A DNA stretch of 64,000 bases, taken from NCBI GenBank assembly GCA_001931875.2, contig MSJH02000674.1, forward strand, positions 60,851 to 124,850. Direction: 5' to 3'. Both the position numbers and the translations under genes were made by a program. The notes under the pieces were generated by a model that was not told the origin of the DNA, did not search any database, and was given only the letters and a program-made list of their open reading frames with translations. Every line of letters starts with the position of its first letter. Position 1 is the first letter of the stretch. This document shows, in pieces, positions 47,452-59,898 of this stretch. The stretch is from Byssochlamys sp. IMV 00236 (lineage: Eukaryota > Ascomycota > Eurotiomycetes > Eurotiales > Thermoascaceae).

Positions 47452-48238
47452 GCGTCTGCTGGGGCGGTTCTGTGATGAGTATGATGAATTTGCTTTGTTT
47501 TCAACAACTCAAAGCACAACAATAGACCCCAAAAAAGTCTCTGTATTGCTTTTATTTTCCCGCATTTGAGCCCGTATGAGATGGGTGTGACGAAAAATTC
47601 AACATGATACCACTTTCACTGGCTGGCATGGGATTGATGGCGTTACAAGGAGCGAAAGTTTTCAACACCTTTGTCTCCTTTTGGCTTAGATTTTCCTAGA
47701 CTATAACCTGTATTTAGAGCAGAGTTTTCGCAGCGAGGCCTCTATGGTCTACGTGTGTGAATCGCTTCGAAAGGAAGCGGCGAGGTCGTATCCTACAGGG
47801 CATATACCCTCAAGGGGCCTGTAGTGGTATTGTCGACCTTTCTACTTCAACAGCAACGAAGAGACAGGGTAGCCAATCCCAGAATTGGCATAAGAAATAA
47901 AAATATAATCATTGCTCAAGCCTTGTTCTTTTTGTCCATTGTTGTAGCAAATTGATGTAGCCGTGACTTGAGCAGTGTTGGGCTTCCAGGTGTAACTAAC
48001 TAACTATGGCCGGGGAGTAGTAATAGAAATCTGCGCATTGACCACGACGCGCGACGCCAGAATTGGCGTTGGCGTTGCGGGCTGATAAACCTCACGATAT
48101 CAGAGAGAACTCCGCATCGACCAGACACTCCATTGTATATGTCATTATCGTTCTGATAAGCTTCCTGTCGCTTTTTTCCCTGTTTCAAGCAATTTCTCAT
48201 TTTGTTTCCGGAATGCGCAATTGTTCTCAGACGCGTTA
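47452..48238. other. Intergenic, no gene seen
   Basis: 787 bp with the SAM synthetase 3' region and the sld3 promoter. No RNA gene or repeat recognised. Confidence 0.4.
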
Positions 48239-51225
48239 ATGGCTTCACGTGGATCTTTGAGCGTTCTCGAATCCACGAGCTTGAATGCTTTGAACAAACT
48301 CTACGGTCCCCCTCCGCCGTTCAAGAAAAGGAAATTGGGTCATGACAGCCAGGGAGAATTGTCTACCTCTCAATTCACGATTAGGGTTCGTCATCTTTCC
48401 TGGACGAGTCTGGTCACCGTTTCTGCTCTCCCTTGCTAACTCGAGGTATCACTACCAGGTCCATGACGCTTCTTCATTTGGCAAATCATTAACCTTGGAG
48501 TCTGTCGTCCTTCTTCCTCGATCGCGGTTACCTCTATCATGGCTGGATGTGTCCTCGGAAAATCCCGATGTTCAAGCCGGGCAGCTATTCATGGCCAACA
48601 TTCCCGACCTCGAAGATGATCTAAGTGCACAAAAAGAACCCGTCGTTCTAGTCGCGCGATTTAGTCATGATTCCGGATTGTGCGTTATAGAACGGGTAAA
48701 ACGGGGTATATATGCTGTTTGCAGGCTGGCACGCTGGGTGGAGGAAGGAGACCTGTTCGTCGCTGCGAAGGGGTGGCGTAGGCCTGACGCCTCGACTCAA
48801 GAGGCCAGGGACGAATTCTCAGGGGATAACAGCACAGGCGAATGGTGGGAAGTTGCAAAGGTCGATGACAATGCTGTCTTTGAATTTGGCTCTTCTGCTA
48901 AGGGCATCATGCTTGATGTATCACTCGTGTTCGACTCGAGAGCAGAGGATCTCGCGGGCGACGAGGGTGCAGACGATTCACATCTGTCTGTAGCCCAGAG
49001 CTATGATGTTTTCCAGGATCGTAAGAATAATTCTTCGTCAGATCTGGCACTCTTGGAAAACAGCTTCGGTGCTTCGCAGGATGTGCCAACGCCTCCTGAA
49101 GAACAAGAGATTGGGACACAGCCGTTCCCGTCAACGAGTTTTGACGACGTCGTGGATAATAATATACAAGATCCAATGCAGTCGCCGGATGAACTGCTGG
49201 ATGGTCTCAGGCGTCAATATCTAGAGGCTCTTTATGCATCAAAGGTGAGGATAATCTTGCTTCCTTGGAATGTGACTGCAGCTAACGTCCCTGAAGACGT
49301 CCGTTGCGTACTTTGCAAAAGGTCCTTTGACACGCTGTCGTACGGCATTTCAATTATCCAAGGATGGTTCCGCTAAGGCTGGTGATCTTATCAGCTTCTA
49401 CCGGGATGCTATTCTTCCAGTCAAGAAAGTAGACCTGAAATACAGAGAGACCTTGCCAGCTATGGTCAATGATATCGCCTTGGCATCGTCCGAAGACGAA
49501 GCCACTTCGAGGACCAAAAAGCGGAAGAGCAAGAAAAATAAACTAGGCAAAGACGGTCTATATCCGGAAGAACAAGACTTTGTCAAAAAGTGGTGGGAGA
49601 ACCGAAACGTGACCGAAGCTGCAACATCTGCAGAGCTGAGTAGGGAAGGTGAAGTAAAGCGACGCATCGCTGATCTTCGTCTTCGAGAAACTCAACTACA
49701 GATATTGCTGATTCTGGAGACGATTGCTCTCGAGGCAGCTGAGCAGCCTGGTTCAAAAGACGCCCCTGGGAACGAGCCTGACGACACAGCTAAGAAGGCC
49801 AAGTCAAAGAAACCGCAGGATTTGAACGTCCTCTTAGAGATCCTTCTGGACAGGCTCTGCATTTGGCATACTGTTAGCTTTGAAGAAGCTGTTGTTGCAG
49901 ACTCGGCAAAGACCGATGAGCAGAGCCATCTTTCAGGGAAGAAGGTGGAAAGCGATATACTGCGAGACTTCTGCGCTGAAGTCATTGTACCATTCTACGC
50001 AGGACGACTTCCAGACCAATGCAAGTCAATCGTCATGAAGCTCGGCGGTCCCAGTGCTGTGTCACCTGTCCGGCCCACGCCTCAGTCGAAGGGTTCTTCC
50101 AAACCCCAACCTGGAGCAGCAATCAAGCGCCCGCAGCCTCACAAGTCACGACGCACGTTACAACGTGTATTGACAGACGAGCAGGTCGCCTCACAGAAGA
50201 AGCCGCCCTCTCTTCTACGATCCAGCACAGCGCCTTCTGTACAGGATGCCAAGCGTGAGTCTATGGAGCCGTTTTTGACGTCAGTTGGAAGCAGCGTGAG
50301 GGGCGGTATCCAGAAACCGAAGCGAGTCGACAACCGTGAGGTCGACCTGAATGCTGTCGCAAAACAGCACGAGGCGAAGTTGAAGAAGATGCATAAACTC
50401 ATTGAGCAGAAGAAGGAGCTGGACGCTGCCATCAACGCTCTGAAGAAACCTAATCGGGAACTTGTAGCTAAAGACATTGCCGAGACCGCTGAGAGACGTG
50501 TCTCTAGCGGTAGCGCAAGGAAGTCGAAGAATCCCGTTCGAAACCCATTGGGTCAAGGCGTGCAAGTCATGGCTACTCCTAGAGGGTCGAGGAAGAAAGA
50601 CATGACTAGTGGACTGCCGCAGCCTAAAAGCTTCGTCCGGTCTTCAGTCAAACATAATCAGTCTTCGCCCTTTAGTAGCAACGTGTCTGTTGTACCTGGC
50701 TCTACAGTTCGCCCGAGCCACGCCCCAAAGGCCCCTGAGTCGAGCATGCCAACTCCGAACGTCAGGCAGAAAGATGACGATGCTATCCAGGAGACGCCAT
50801 CTCGAGGAATGTCCAAGCTATCGAACCCTTTGGTCGCTATGGTCAAGGAGGGGTCTGAGTCACAACCAAGTTCAAAGTATTCCGGCAACTTATTCAAGGT
50901 GCCAACCTTACCCCCGCCTCGCTCTGTCATGGATGCTGAACCTACCACACCTCTCCCATCACGACATTTGAGTGCTCGTACTCTGTTCGAAGAGCTGCCA
51001 TTTGGAGGAACACCTTCCGCAATACAGGAAACACCACCGAGACAAGGCGCACGAGAGCCTCCTGTCCTGGAAGACGTGGCGCCCTCTTCTCCTGCCCCTG
51101 TACTGGACACTCCAGTGAAGAGTGGCCCGCGGCGTCCTGTAGTTAACCCGCCTAATGTCCCGGTGACACCTGATAAGTCTATCTACGCGCAGTTAGGCTG
51201 GGATGATGATGAATTAGCATTTTAA
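48239..51225 (+). CDS. sld3: DNA replication regulator Sld3
   Basis: Replication initiation factor that, once phosphorylated by CDK, recruits Cdc45 and Dpb11 to loaded MCM (yeast Sld3 knowledge). Three exons: 48239-48385, 48459-49244, 49297-51225; 953 residues. The central region around YPEEQDFVKKWWENR, RIADLRLRETQLQILLILE, LLDRLCIWHTV and DFCAEVIVPFYAGRLPD matches the Sld3/Treslin Cdc45-binding (STD) domain, about residues 400-580. The tail is disordered with many SP/TP sites (TPRG, TPSRG, TPPRQ, TPVKS, TPDKS) suited to CDK control. The ending YAQLGWDDDELAF resembles the acidic end seen in fungal Sld3. For intron 1 the acceptor at 48458 was chosen because it is 15 nt beyond a GCTAAC branch; an earlier AG at 48445 would also keep the frame. 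Confidence 0.88.
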
Positions 51226-51881
51226 CGAGAGGCGCATGGAATTGGTTTCAGTTTTAGCAATTGCATTCTCTGGCGTTGAATCTGGTTGATAAAGATGAAT
51301 AGAGCATTGACTCGCTGCATCTTGCTCTATACCATCATATCCTCTTGTGGGATGAACATGTTTGTTTAACTTTATGAAGCCGAAATAACGCCTATAGCAA
51401 TAGCTTTTGATAGAATACAAGCGAAGATCGTTATTACTTTATGACCAAGGTTTTCAAATATAGAACAACTCTCTTCTTCCCCTGCATTTTCTATTTGAGA
51501 GAGCATGGTCACTCTGACAGGCTGGTTGCATAGTTTATATATTGCATTTTCTGGAGCCCGGTTGATGAAATGAAGGAGCATATTTTCTGACCAGACCAGA
51601 ACTTTTGTATGGATCTGTTTGAGGCTGTTTTTTACAATAGATGGTGTTGTTCGATCAAATTCTTTGATAGGGGTTATGGGGAAATGAATATTGAGTTCTA
51701 TTACCTGGTAGGCTTCGTCAGGTAAATAAAAAGTCGGCAGGTATGTAGTAGTGTACGTATATACTTTGACTACACGTCTACGGTGGTTCTAAAACACTTG
51801 TTAACAACGACCTGAAATGGACGACAACGAAAGCTATATATGCTCTTCAGGGCACACAGCGCTGAAGGAGTACAGCTATAA
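51226..51881. other. Convergent intergenic region
   Basis: 656 bp of AT-rich sequence between sld3 and the oxidoreductase 3' end. No gene seen. Confidence 0.4.
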
Positions 51882-53108
51882 TCAATTCAGGCGCTCTCCG
51901 GCCTCATCGAATCGGATAACCTGTCCCGAGAGCAAAGCATCCTGCAAAGCTCGACCAATCTTCATCACCATCATGCCCGTCTCAAGCGGTAGTGGCACAG
52001 GTTTATCTTTCAGAACAGATTCAACAAACTCATTCGCTTCCAGGGCGAAAGCATGCTCGAATCGCTGCCAGTACTCGGGCTGAACTTCGTGTCTCATTCC
52101 CAACTTATCCGCTAGGACGACATTGTTCTGTCGAGGGATCAGATTAACAGAAATTTTACCCTGAGTGCCTGTCACTTCAGTGGCGGTATCATGGCCGTGC
52201 AGCATTGTCCTTGAACAGTGGAAATATGCAATCTTTCCACCCCAGTACTCGACGACACCGACGGCGTTGTCGACGTCGTTGAAGTGTTTCAGTTCCGGGT
52301 GGTGCTGGAGTGTCCCCACAGCCCAGCAAGTCTTGGGAATAGGATTGCCAAGATACCACAATGACAGGTCGATGTCGTGGATGGCACAGTCGACGAAGAT
52401 GCCTCCGTTACGAGAGGCGTAGCGGACAAAAAATCCCGTGTCGTCGAGAAGATCACATGTGTTAGACCGCACGAGGAAAGGCTCCCCGATAGCTTTATCC
52501 GCAATCTTACGGCTGGCATCGCGGTACGACTCATCGAACCGTCGAGAGAAACCGGCCATAACCTTCAGCTCGGGGTGCTTCTTCGCAGCATCGATGACTG
52601 ATTGAGCCTATAGACTTGAAACGAGCAGAGAAGCAAGCGTCAGACCTGTTTTACTCTTCTCTCTTCTGAAGGGAGCAGAAAAAGGGTTTTATTTCATACG
52701 TACTTCTTCCAAATCCGTGCTGAGTGGCTTTTCGCACAGTACATGGATCCCCTTTTCAATGCCAGCAAGAGCCTGGCTGGCATGCACATCTGTGCTGGTT
52801 GAAACCCAGACTGCTTGAAGGCCAGGATGGTTCAACATCTCTTGATAGTCGCTGTAGACGGCAATGTTGAATTCCTTGTATTCCTCGTTGGCAGTGGCCC
52901 ATTCGACTTCGTGGGGCGTGGCACTGCAGACTGCAACAATTTGGGCGCGAGGAACTCTGTACAGAAGGGTGTGCACATGGCGTTTTCCCTATATAATTAT
53001 ATATATTATATCCGTCAGGATGGAAGAAGCAAAATTGTATACTTAGCAGTTTTCACTTTCACTTACCATACGGCCAAGACCGACAACGGCAATCTTTAAC
53101 TGAGACAT
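51882..53108 (-). CDS. Gfo/Idh/MocA oxidoreductase, inositol dehydrogenase-like
   Basis: NAD(P)-dependent dehydrogenase of sugars or inositol; exact substrate unknown. Three exons: 53108-53067, 52988-52704, 52607-51882; 350 residues. The Rossmann fold starts at once with VVGLGRMG (GxGxxG split by intron 1 after the Met), then HVHTLLYRVP. The catalytic EKP motif lies in HVLCEKPLS near residue 98. A later GGIFVDCAIHDIDLSLWYLG block carries the conserved Asp and His (D-x-x-x-H-D) used in catalysis, with the usual Gfo/Idh C-terminal beta-sheet domain afterwards. Closest in pattern to myo-inositol 2-dehydrogenase. A TATA box 118 bp upstream suggests inducible expression. Confidence 0.87.
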
Positions 53109-54064
53109 AATGCGCTTGCTCCCTGGTAGGAAATCCAAAGTATAGTAAGTAATAAGAAGATCGAAGGAACTATTGCTTTCTTTTCTGAATTATATCCCTA
53201 TGACAGAGACGAACATTGCAAGATATTTATATACCATTGACCCCGCGCCTATCCATGCTCCCTGTATGACAATCTCGCGGCAGTACTTACCAAACTCATC
53301 TACCAAACGTTTTCACAAAAGAGAAGTACGGAGCTTTTTTCCCTTTTAATACAGGAACACATATCTTCCATAGTACTTATAGAAAGCTGGCTAATTTTCT
53401 TGGCAAGACGCTCGTCCTACCTACTTTTGGAATCCGTATGGCTGTAGTTTTGCTTTCCCCGCATTAAGTATTCTTCTCCACTTTGAGGAATTTTCTCCGT
53501 CTTTTTCTTTTCTTGGAATCGAGCCTTCTATTTCTTTGAGCTACTTGATTGGTTTTTTCTCATCTCGATAGTAGTGATATCAAGAAACGCATGTGAATCT
53601 AGGGATTCGTAAGGATTAGCGAAAAGATAGTTCGGCTTTCTTTCTGGTAATAGGGGGACGGATTGTTCATCGGTGATGACGGAAGATATGTTACCGAAGG
53701 GCAATATGCGTCTTGGACGGACTGGTGGCGGTTCTGATATTTAGTTTCGTGGTGATTTTGGATAGCATGCGCTCTGTGGGAGCTAGTCAAATCTATATTG
53801 GCATTCGAAGACGGGGAAAGACTAATATTTATCTTTTTTGGAGGGTCGTACGATCCATTTCCATGTACTAGGTTTTTGAAACGAACATCCATTAGATTAT
53901 AGAGTTGTTAAGCTGTAAGTATGAGAAAGAGGTGTAATAAGAAGCGCAGGTTTTGGCAGTTTCCATAGCATACGACCAAAAGTGAGACCACAAGGAAGAC
54001 CAGTCCCATGCAGTGTATCCTAAGCTTCATCATATATCATTTTTGCTCCGCTGTTGGGTTTCCT
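53109..54064. other. Intergenic, oxidoreductase promoter
   Basis: 956 bp between two leftward genes. Holds the oxidoreductase promoter with its TATA box and the alternative oxidase 3' flank. No gene seen. Confidence 0.4.
53226..53233 (-). promoter_or_regulatory. TATA box of oxidoreductase gene
   Basis: TATATAAA on the minus strand, 118 bp before the ATG at 53108. Clear TATA boxes are otherwise rare in the promoters of this window. Confidence 0.5.
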
Positions 54065-55275
54065 TCAGATCACTTCATCTCTCTCCCATCCAGTCGGCTT
54101 CGTAGCCTCAAGACCTTTGCTTGGGTGTGGCCGCTTCTCATCCTTATACTCGCTGACGAATGGGTTAGGATCGGCCCTTTGCTTCAGGTTTCCAAACGTG
54201 TGGTTAACCTCGCGATGCTTGGCCTCGTCCGCACGCACGTAGAGGATGAGATCCTTCATGGTTTGGTGCCCCTCTGGCATTTTCCAGTACTGAATAGCAA
54301 TATCTGGCGCCCTGAATTCGGGGTTGCTCCAGTGCGTAAGTGCACCAACTTCGATATCATGGAGTGCCACCGTGTATGTCTTCACTGCCTCCTCTTCAAG
54401 GTAACCCACGAAGCGATGGCATGTCTTGGGAGAAATGAGGTACGAGATAACCAACGAGTTGAAGAAGACACCTTGAGCACCGATTATCATTATCTTCATG
54501 AACCAGCCGGGCTGGGCCATTCTCATGAACGTAAGCAGGTGCATTCGTTCGTTATAGCTCTCTTCTAGGAGCGTCTCGATCCAGCCATTATCTCGCTTCA
54601 AATGACGGAGGGAATGCAAGTGTCGCAGCATTCCAGCAACCATACCGGGGACGCCAGCAATCGACTCCAAGCTAGCAAAGCGTAAGCTATGTTCACTGAA
54701 TAGGTTTGGCAGAGATGATATAGACCGGATGGGGGCGTACGCACAAGATAAACCGCATCAGCCATCCGCGCTCATCCATGTTTGTCATTGGAGTATTAGG
54801 ATCCGTGGGGTTTGGCAATACCTTGAACCCCGTAGCCCTATCCATACACCATCGCGCAAATTTTATGAGGCCCAATGCCCATCTGTCCGAGAAATTCCGT
54901 GGAGGTCTATGAGCGGGGCCGACGACAGGAGATCGGAGTTGTTCCTCAGTGAACCTAGCAGGAACCTTCAAGTTAGTAACTGGTTTTCCATTGGAATGTG
55001 AATATGAGGATAAAGAAGTTGGAATATTAGTCTTACACAGGATGCGGCCACGCAGGCTTTGTCGATCGAATACGTTTTGTCTCCCCGTATTCGGGGAATA
55101 CTTCTCGCTGTTTGGAACGAGCGGTTGACGAGAAGGGCCTCCGCTCTGCCAGTACCATTCCTCCAATGCCGACAGACTGTCTGGGAAAGCATGATGGACG
55201 AGTTAGATTAACAATTCCGACCTCCAAGGCGGACTTCACGCATCGCGCCGTGAGGGGTCCCCGTAGCTGTAGCAT
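54065..55275 (-). CDS. aox1: Mitochondrial alternative oxidase
   Basis: Cyanide-resistant ubiquinol oxidase on the matrix side of the inner mitochondrial membrane; bypasses complexes III and IV. Three exons: 55275-55037, 54954-54745, 54686-54065; 356 residues. The head is an Arg-rich targeting peptide. Then WPHPV-FTEEQ (joined across intron 1; the acceptor GCTAG at 54955 restores this family motif). Diiron ligands are visible: Glu in [17 protein letters not shown], the LEEEAVKTY box and [13 protein letters not shown]. Two hydrophobic helices flank them. LEEEAVKTY has Lys where relatives often carry His or Ile. The C-terminus ends in a basic, charged tail. Last intact gene before the degenerate right-hand region. 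Confidence 0.95.
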
Positions 55276-56103
55276 TATCCACAGAAGCTAGAGGTCGACA
55301 GTAATGAGTATAAGTGAAGACGCAATGAACAGGACAAGATGAATCGAAGTTCTCGTAGTAGACTCCAATCTTTAATTGTCCTTATTCCCGGTGCGGTGCG
55401 GTATGGCGGGCAATTATTATACGAATGCTATGTCGTCGAGGGCGGTTCCGACTCGTCGGCTCCGATCTCTGTTCCAGCATAGAGTGCAGTCATCGTCATT
55501 GTGCCAAAATAGACTCAGATTCTCAAATTTTATTAGACATCCATTGGGGATGCTTCACGAGGCCCATTGTGATGCACACTTATTCGATCGAGCATTCATT
55601 ACACGGCTCTTTGCAGCTGATGTTCTTCATGCGGAGATACCAAAACCCTTAGAAGTCTCCAGTTCCGACATTTATGAGAATAATATGCCTCCAATTCGAC
55701 GTGTCGTCCTTGAGTGAGTAATGCACGAATGCATTTATATCTGTGGCAAGTCATTGCTTTAGCAGGTCCTGGGTGTCTCTCGGGATTTTCTCCCAATCCC
55801 AGCTCGAATTCAGTCCCGGGAAGTGGAGAAAATCGCGGTCGTTCACACTATAGTTATTATATCAACCCAAGTCGGGTCCGAGTAGATTGACTCAGAAAGA
55901 GTCCTCTAGAGTGCCAGGAAACCAATTCCCAGAATATGTTTGGTTGAGAGCGTTTATTGCCTAGTGAATCAATCTGCGTGAAGAATACAGAAGCCGCGAC
56001 CAGCAATATGAAGGATGGTAAGCTACCTAATATACCTCTGAGCTCACATATGGCCAATAGCCACTAACATTAAAGAAAAGTGATCAACACACTGGGTCAT
56101 CGA
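55276..56103. other. Boundary between core genes and degenerate DNA
   Basis: 828 bp holding the alternative oxidase promoter and the upstream side of the NACHT remnant. A 113-codon plus-strand frame (55376-55717) shows no family features. No N-terminal effector domain for the NACHT gene could be found here. Confidence 0.4.
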
Positions 56104-57570
56104 TGAAGGCGTTCAGAAGCTAAGAGAAACGATTAACAACACTTACAGGCAAAAGGTCTTAAATTGGTTAAGCCCAATTGATCATGACAGCGAGCAAAGC
56201 GATTCCTTCGCCCTGCGACAAGAAAATACCGGCCAGTGGTTCTTGGAATCTGATGGGTTCCTGAAATGGCTCAATGGACAAAGTAAAACCCTACTATGCC
56301 AGGGCATTCCTGGAGCTGGCAAGACGGTAATGACGGCTATAATTGTACATCATCTGCACCAACAATTTGCTCAAGCCGACAATATCGGTATCGCCTATGT
56401 ATATGGCAGCTTCCTTCGTCACGATGAGCAGCACCTCCAAGCTATTCTCTCTTCCTTGCTCAAGCAACTTTCCCAGCCGCTTCCTGAACTTCCTGAGTGC
56501 GTGACAGACGCTTATGAGCGGTTCTGGACGCACCATATTTATCCTTCGCCGGAGAAACTCCTCCAAATGCTTGGAACATTGATGACATCTCGTGAAAAGA
56601 CCTTTGTCATAGTTGATGCATTAGACGAGATCAAAGCTTCGGATGGAACTTGCCGTCAACTGCTTATTGCCCTTTTCAGGCTGCAGCAGAGCGTTCCCGT
56701 AAGCTTTATCACAACTTCCCGACATGTGGCCGACATTTCAAGCATTGCACTGGACGACGATGTACGCAGTTACATTGACGGACAGATGAATAAAGCACGG
56801 CTATTTGTGTCGGAGGATCAGAAATTGAGATCGAAAGTCAAAGAAACGATTGTTCAGGCTGTGGACGGAATGTGAGAATAACCAATAACTAGCAGGTGGT
56901 TAAGATATACACTAATGCCCTAATTAGGTTCCTGCTCGCGACATTGCACATAGACTCCCTGAGGGATAAAGTCTCGAAGGGAGATGTAAGGAGAGCCTTG
57001 ACAATACTTCCGACGGGTTCGAATGCGTACTATCAGGTCTATCATGAGTCTTTAGTCCGAATCCAAAATCAGACTGATAATCTCCTAGCCAGACGGGCGC
57101 TGATGTGGACCGTCTGCACAAAGAGGCTTTTGACTATTGAAGGGCTGCAGCATGATCTTGCCATCACTCGTGAAACTAAAAAATTCGATGAAGACAACAT
57201 GCCCGAGGTAGATTTAATCATTGAAGTTTGCTCTGGGTTGGTCACATTCGATGAAAAGAGTAAGGTACTTCGTCTAGTGCATTTCACTGCGCAGGAGTGT
57301 TTCCTACGAAAGTGGAAAGACTGGTTTGGGAATGCACATTCTGAAATTGCTTGGGTATGTGCATCATATCTTTCGTTGGATCTATTCAGACCAGGGAAGA
57401 TCAAGAGATGCCAGAAAGTCAATCGTCATCTTTTTATGACTATGCCTCCTCATATTGGCAATATCACGCGGACCTTGGGCTCCCTGACGATGTCTTCTCG
57501 CCGCAATTGCCTGAAAATCCATTTATTGTCTAGCGTGTTCAAAGCCCATAGCATTGCTTTTGACCCCTAA
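56104..57570 (+). pseudogene. Broken NACHT-type NTPase (fungal NLR-like)
   Basis: Remnant of the large fungal NLR-like family (NACHT NTPase, often with ankyrin repeats) linked to nonself recognition. Visible from about 56104: VLNWLSPIDHDSEQSD, RQENTGQWFLES, Walker A GIPGAGKT near 56310, Walker B-like FVIVDALDE near 56600, and FITTSR. An ordinary intron (56872-56927) then joins AT to G and leads into FLLATLHIDSL, LPTGSNAYYQVYHESL and LVHFTAQECFL. Breaks: an in-frame TGA at about 56080 and no in-frame ATG or effector domain upstream; near 57390-57430 the frame shifts, because the family block FYDYASSYWQYHA is in another frame (57351-57533); that frame then stops, and no ankyrin repeats follow. 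Confidence 0.75.
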
Positions 57571-58389
57571 AGTACACAAGCAGATCACCACAGCGCATCC
57601 TTTGAATACAAATTTTCAGGCCAAAACTATCGGACGACGAGGTTCAAAGGGGCAGGTAGGATTTCCGACTCGCACAATGGATCCGATACTTGGTGGTACA
57701 GAACGGGACTCCCACGCTGACTTGCTGAATATTAGGGTTTGGGCGCGATCCATTATATATAAGCATATCAGCATAGGATATGGGGTGGCATCGATTCTCA
57801 GGATGACGTGCATTGAAGACAAGCCATAGATTATTAGATGGCGTGTTTCAGGATCTATGTATCTATATATTCTTGGTATCGGGAATTTAGCGATCTAGGA
57901 GTTCTACTGGCGGGGGGCACTTGGATATGAAACGAACTGATGAAAAATATGTTTATTGCATCTAACTATCCAATTATGAGCCTATGACCAACTACTATAT
58001 TGAATCACCTCATAGTCTATAGCTAGGGCGTGCTCGAAGGAGGATATCCAACGGATATATTCCTCTGGTCACATGACCGTATACTTCCTCTGGATGCCAT
58101 ATTCCCCAGCAGGTCTACTATATTCGAGCTAGATATACACTGCTTGATTGTCGATGATACAAACGTTTCTTTTGCTGTAGATCACCTCGTTCAGACTAAC
58201 TAACCTCCAGCTCTACAGGCTTCAAAGCTCACTATGTTCAGCTGCTGAAGGTTCAATTAAGCTTTGGGGTTATTCCAGTACATTCCTTAGCTAGCTGTAT
58301 ATAGTGGGAGTTACCATTATTTGCAAAAATAAAGCACTTTCATACTGCACCACATACTGTCTTATATAATACCTCACCGGAAGCAATTC
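57571..58389. other. Degenerate AT-rich sequence
   Basis: Follows the NACHT remnant. Faint traces of the next part of that family may persist to about 57650 in mixed frames; beyond that nothing is recognised. Confidence 0.35.
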
Positions 58390-58894
58390 GACGCGACACG
58401 GGAGATAGTACTGGTCGGCTCATGCGACAAGTCGGCCATCGTATGCGAGAAGCAGCCATAGATCTTCAAGAAGATCTTCGATCGATATATCGTTCCCAGG
58501 GCACATGCTAAGAGTCCAGAGAAGACGTGTAAGAGCTAGTTCTGGAACAGAACAAATATCTCCCCAAGGGAGATCGACAGGCTTTAGGAAGCGAGGAAGT
58601 CATTCAGGGGCTCGTTAAGATCACTAGGGAAATATATAGACAGGATTGCTCGGAGCTATATCCAGGATAAGCGACTTAGCTATGAGGAATTGGGGATTTG
58701 ACCTGGAAGAGGTCAATCATTCTGGGATAAGGCTTGGGTATGGCACGCAGGATGTCAACATGCCTCCTCAGATGGGGCGCTATATGGCTACACGGCTAGC
58801 AAATGCGGTGCTGAAGGAGTACGACGGCAAAAGCCATTTACGATATAGGATCATATCGAAGAGATGTTAACAAATATGTTAAAAGATAAATAAT
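58390..58894 (+). pseudogene. Alpha/beta hydrolase 3' remnant
   Basis: From about 58680 the frame reads WGFDLEEVNHSGIRLGYGT, then QDVNMPPQMGRYMA, LKEYDGKSH, and after one in-frame TAG, DHIEEMLTNMLKDK. This is the typical C-terminal cap and catalytic region of fungal alpha/beta hydrolases: the Asp of GTQDVNMPP and the His of GKSH are at the positions of the acid and histidine of the triad. Upstream (58390-58670) related-looking sequence is broken by stops and frame changes and there is no start or nucleophile elbow. Read as the tail of a dead gene. Confidence 0.6.
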
Positions 58895-59439
58895 GGATGG
58901 TTATGTGATAGGTGTATAATAAAAGCAAACGCTCATCTCATCTAGGTACCGATGTCTATTCTAAAGTGACTTTGATATATACCTAGGTCAGGCACCCAAA
59001 CATATATCAATCACCCGTGAGGCAGTGCATCACTGATGCATATATATATCTTGATGTGATTCATTGAGTGACCCAACATGGCGCATATAGGGATATGAAC
59101 AAGACAACTTATAATCTAAAGGGAGTTGTGCTATTAATGTACGAAACCCATAAATACTCATAGAGAGTGTGCCAACTAAATTCAGTAGATGCACCTACCC
59201 AACAAGCTATTTCCCCAACATTAATTATTATCTAGTAGTGTATAATCCCAGCATACCGTAACTTGTGAGTATGCCATAATCAAGTCCTGCCGGCATTCCG
59301 CTGTACTCATCAGTACCGACATAAATCCGACTAGAAGATCGGGCACAGATCCCTCAAGATCTAAGATCATCTAGACCTTCTCGCTTTGCCCTCAGGCCCA
59401 TAGCTACCCAAAGAGACCAGCTCCTGCCTTAAAAATGGA

Positions 59440-59625
59440 AGAAAAATCGATCTAAAAGAAGAGCCTTGCGACGTGGAGCCGCCGATGTGGGTATGGTACC
59501 TTTTAGATATGTGTCTGGGCTTTCGGGGTTATAGCAAATGCCCGAACGGGGCTTGGTAGTATAAGGGTTGTTGAATCTAAGTAAATATGATTCAATAAAA
59601 ATAATAATAATGATTATAATTATAC
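59440..59625 (+). mobile_element. Possible LINE 3' end with AAT tail
   Basis: A GC-richer stretch (about 59440-59570) ends in TGAATCTAAGTAAATATGATTC followed closely by an AATAATAATAAT tail, the layout of a non-LTR element 3' end. No reverse transcriptase sequence or target-site duplication was recognised, so this is a suggestion only. Confidence 0.3.
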
Positions 59626-59898
59626 CTCCGAAACTAAGCGTCTTCTATTGCAGGACTCAATCGTCTGAAATAGCCATAGAAAAGCAAAACTCAGACGGGA
59701 ATCGGAACCTGTAGCACTAGATAGATATCGAGGATAAAACCCTGCAACGGTTCAAAGTCGGTAAATTGGAACAATCCAACATTGAAGATCATTATCGTTT
59801 ATGGTAAACCGTTTTATTCATTTTGCGGTTTGTCACGAGGACATGCCAGATCGAGGAAAATATCAACGCTAAGAAAAATTTTTTTATACAGCGGTTAT

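Noticed and set aside
55376..55717. 113-codon frame as an upstream exon of the NACHT gene
   Set aside because: No effector-domain features and no phase-compatible junction to the NACHT exon was found.
56872..56927. TGA after VDGM in the NACHT gene taken as a break
   Set aside because: It lies at a GTGAGA donor; removing a 56-nt GT-AG intron restores the conserved continuation, so it is an intron.
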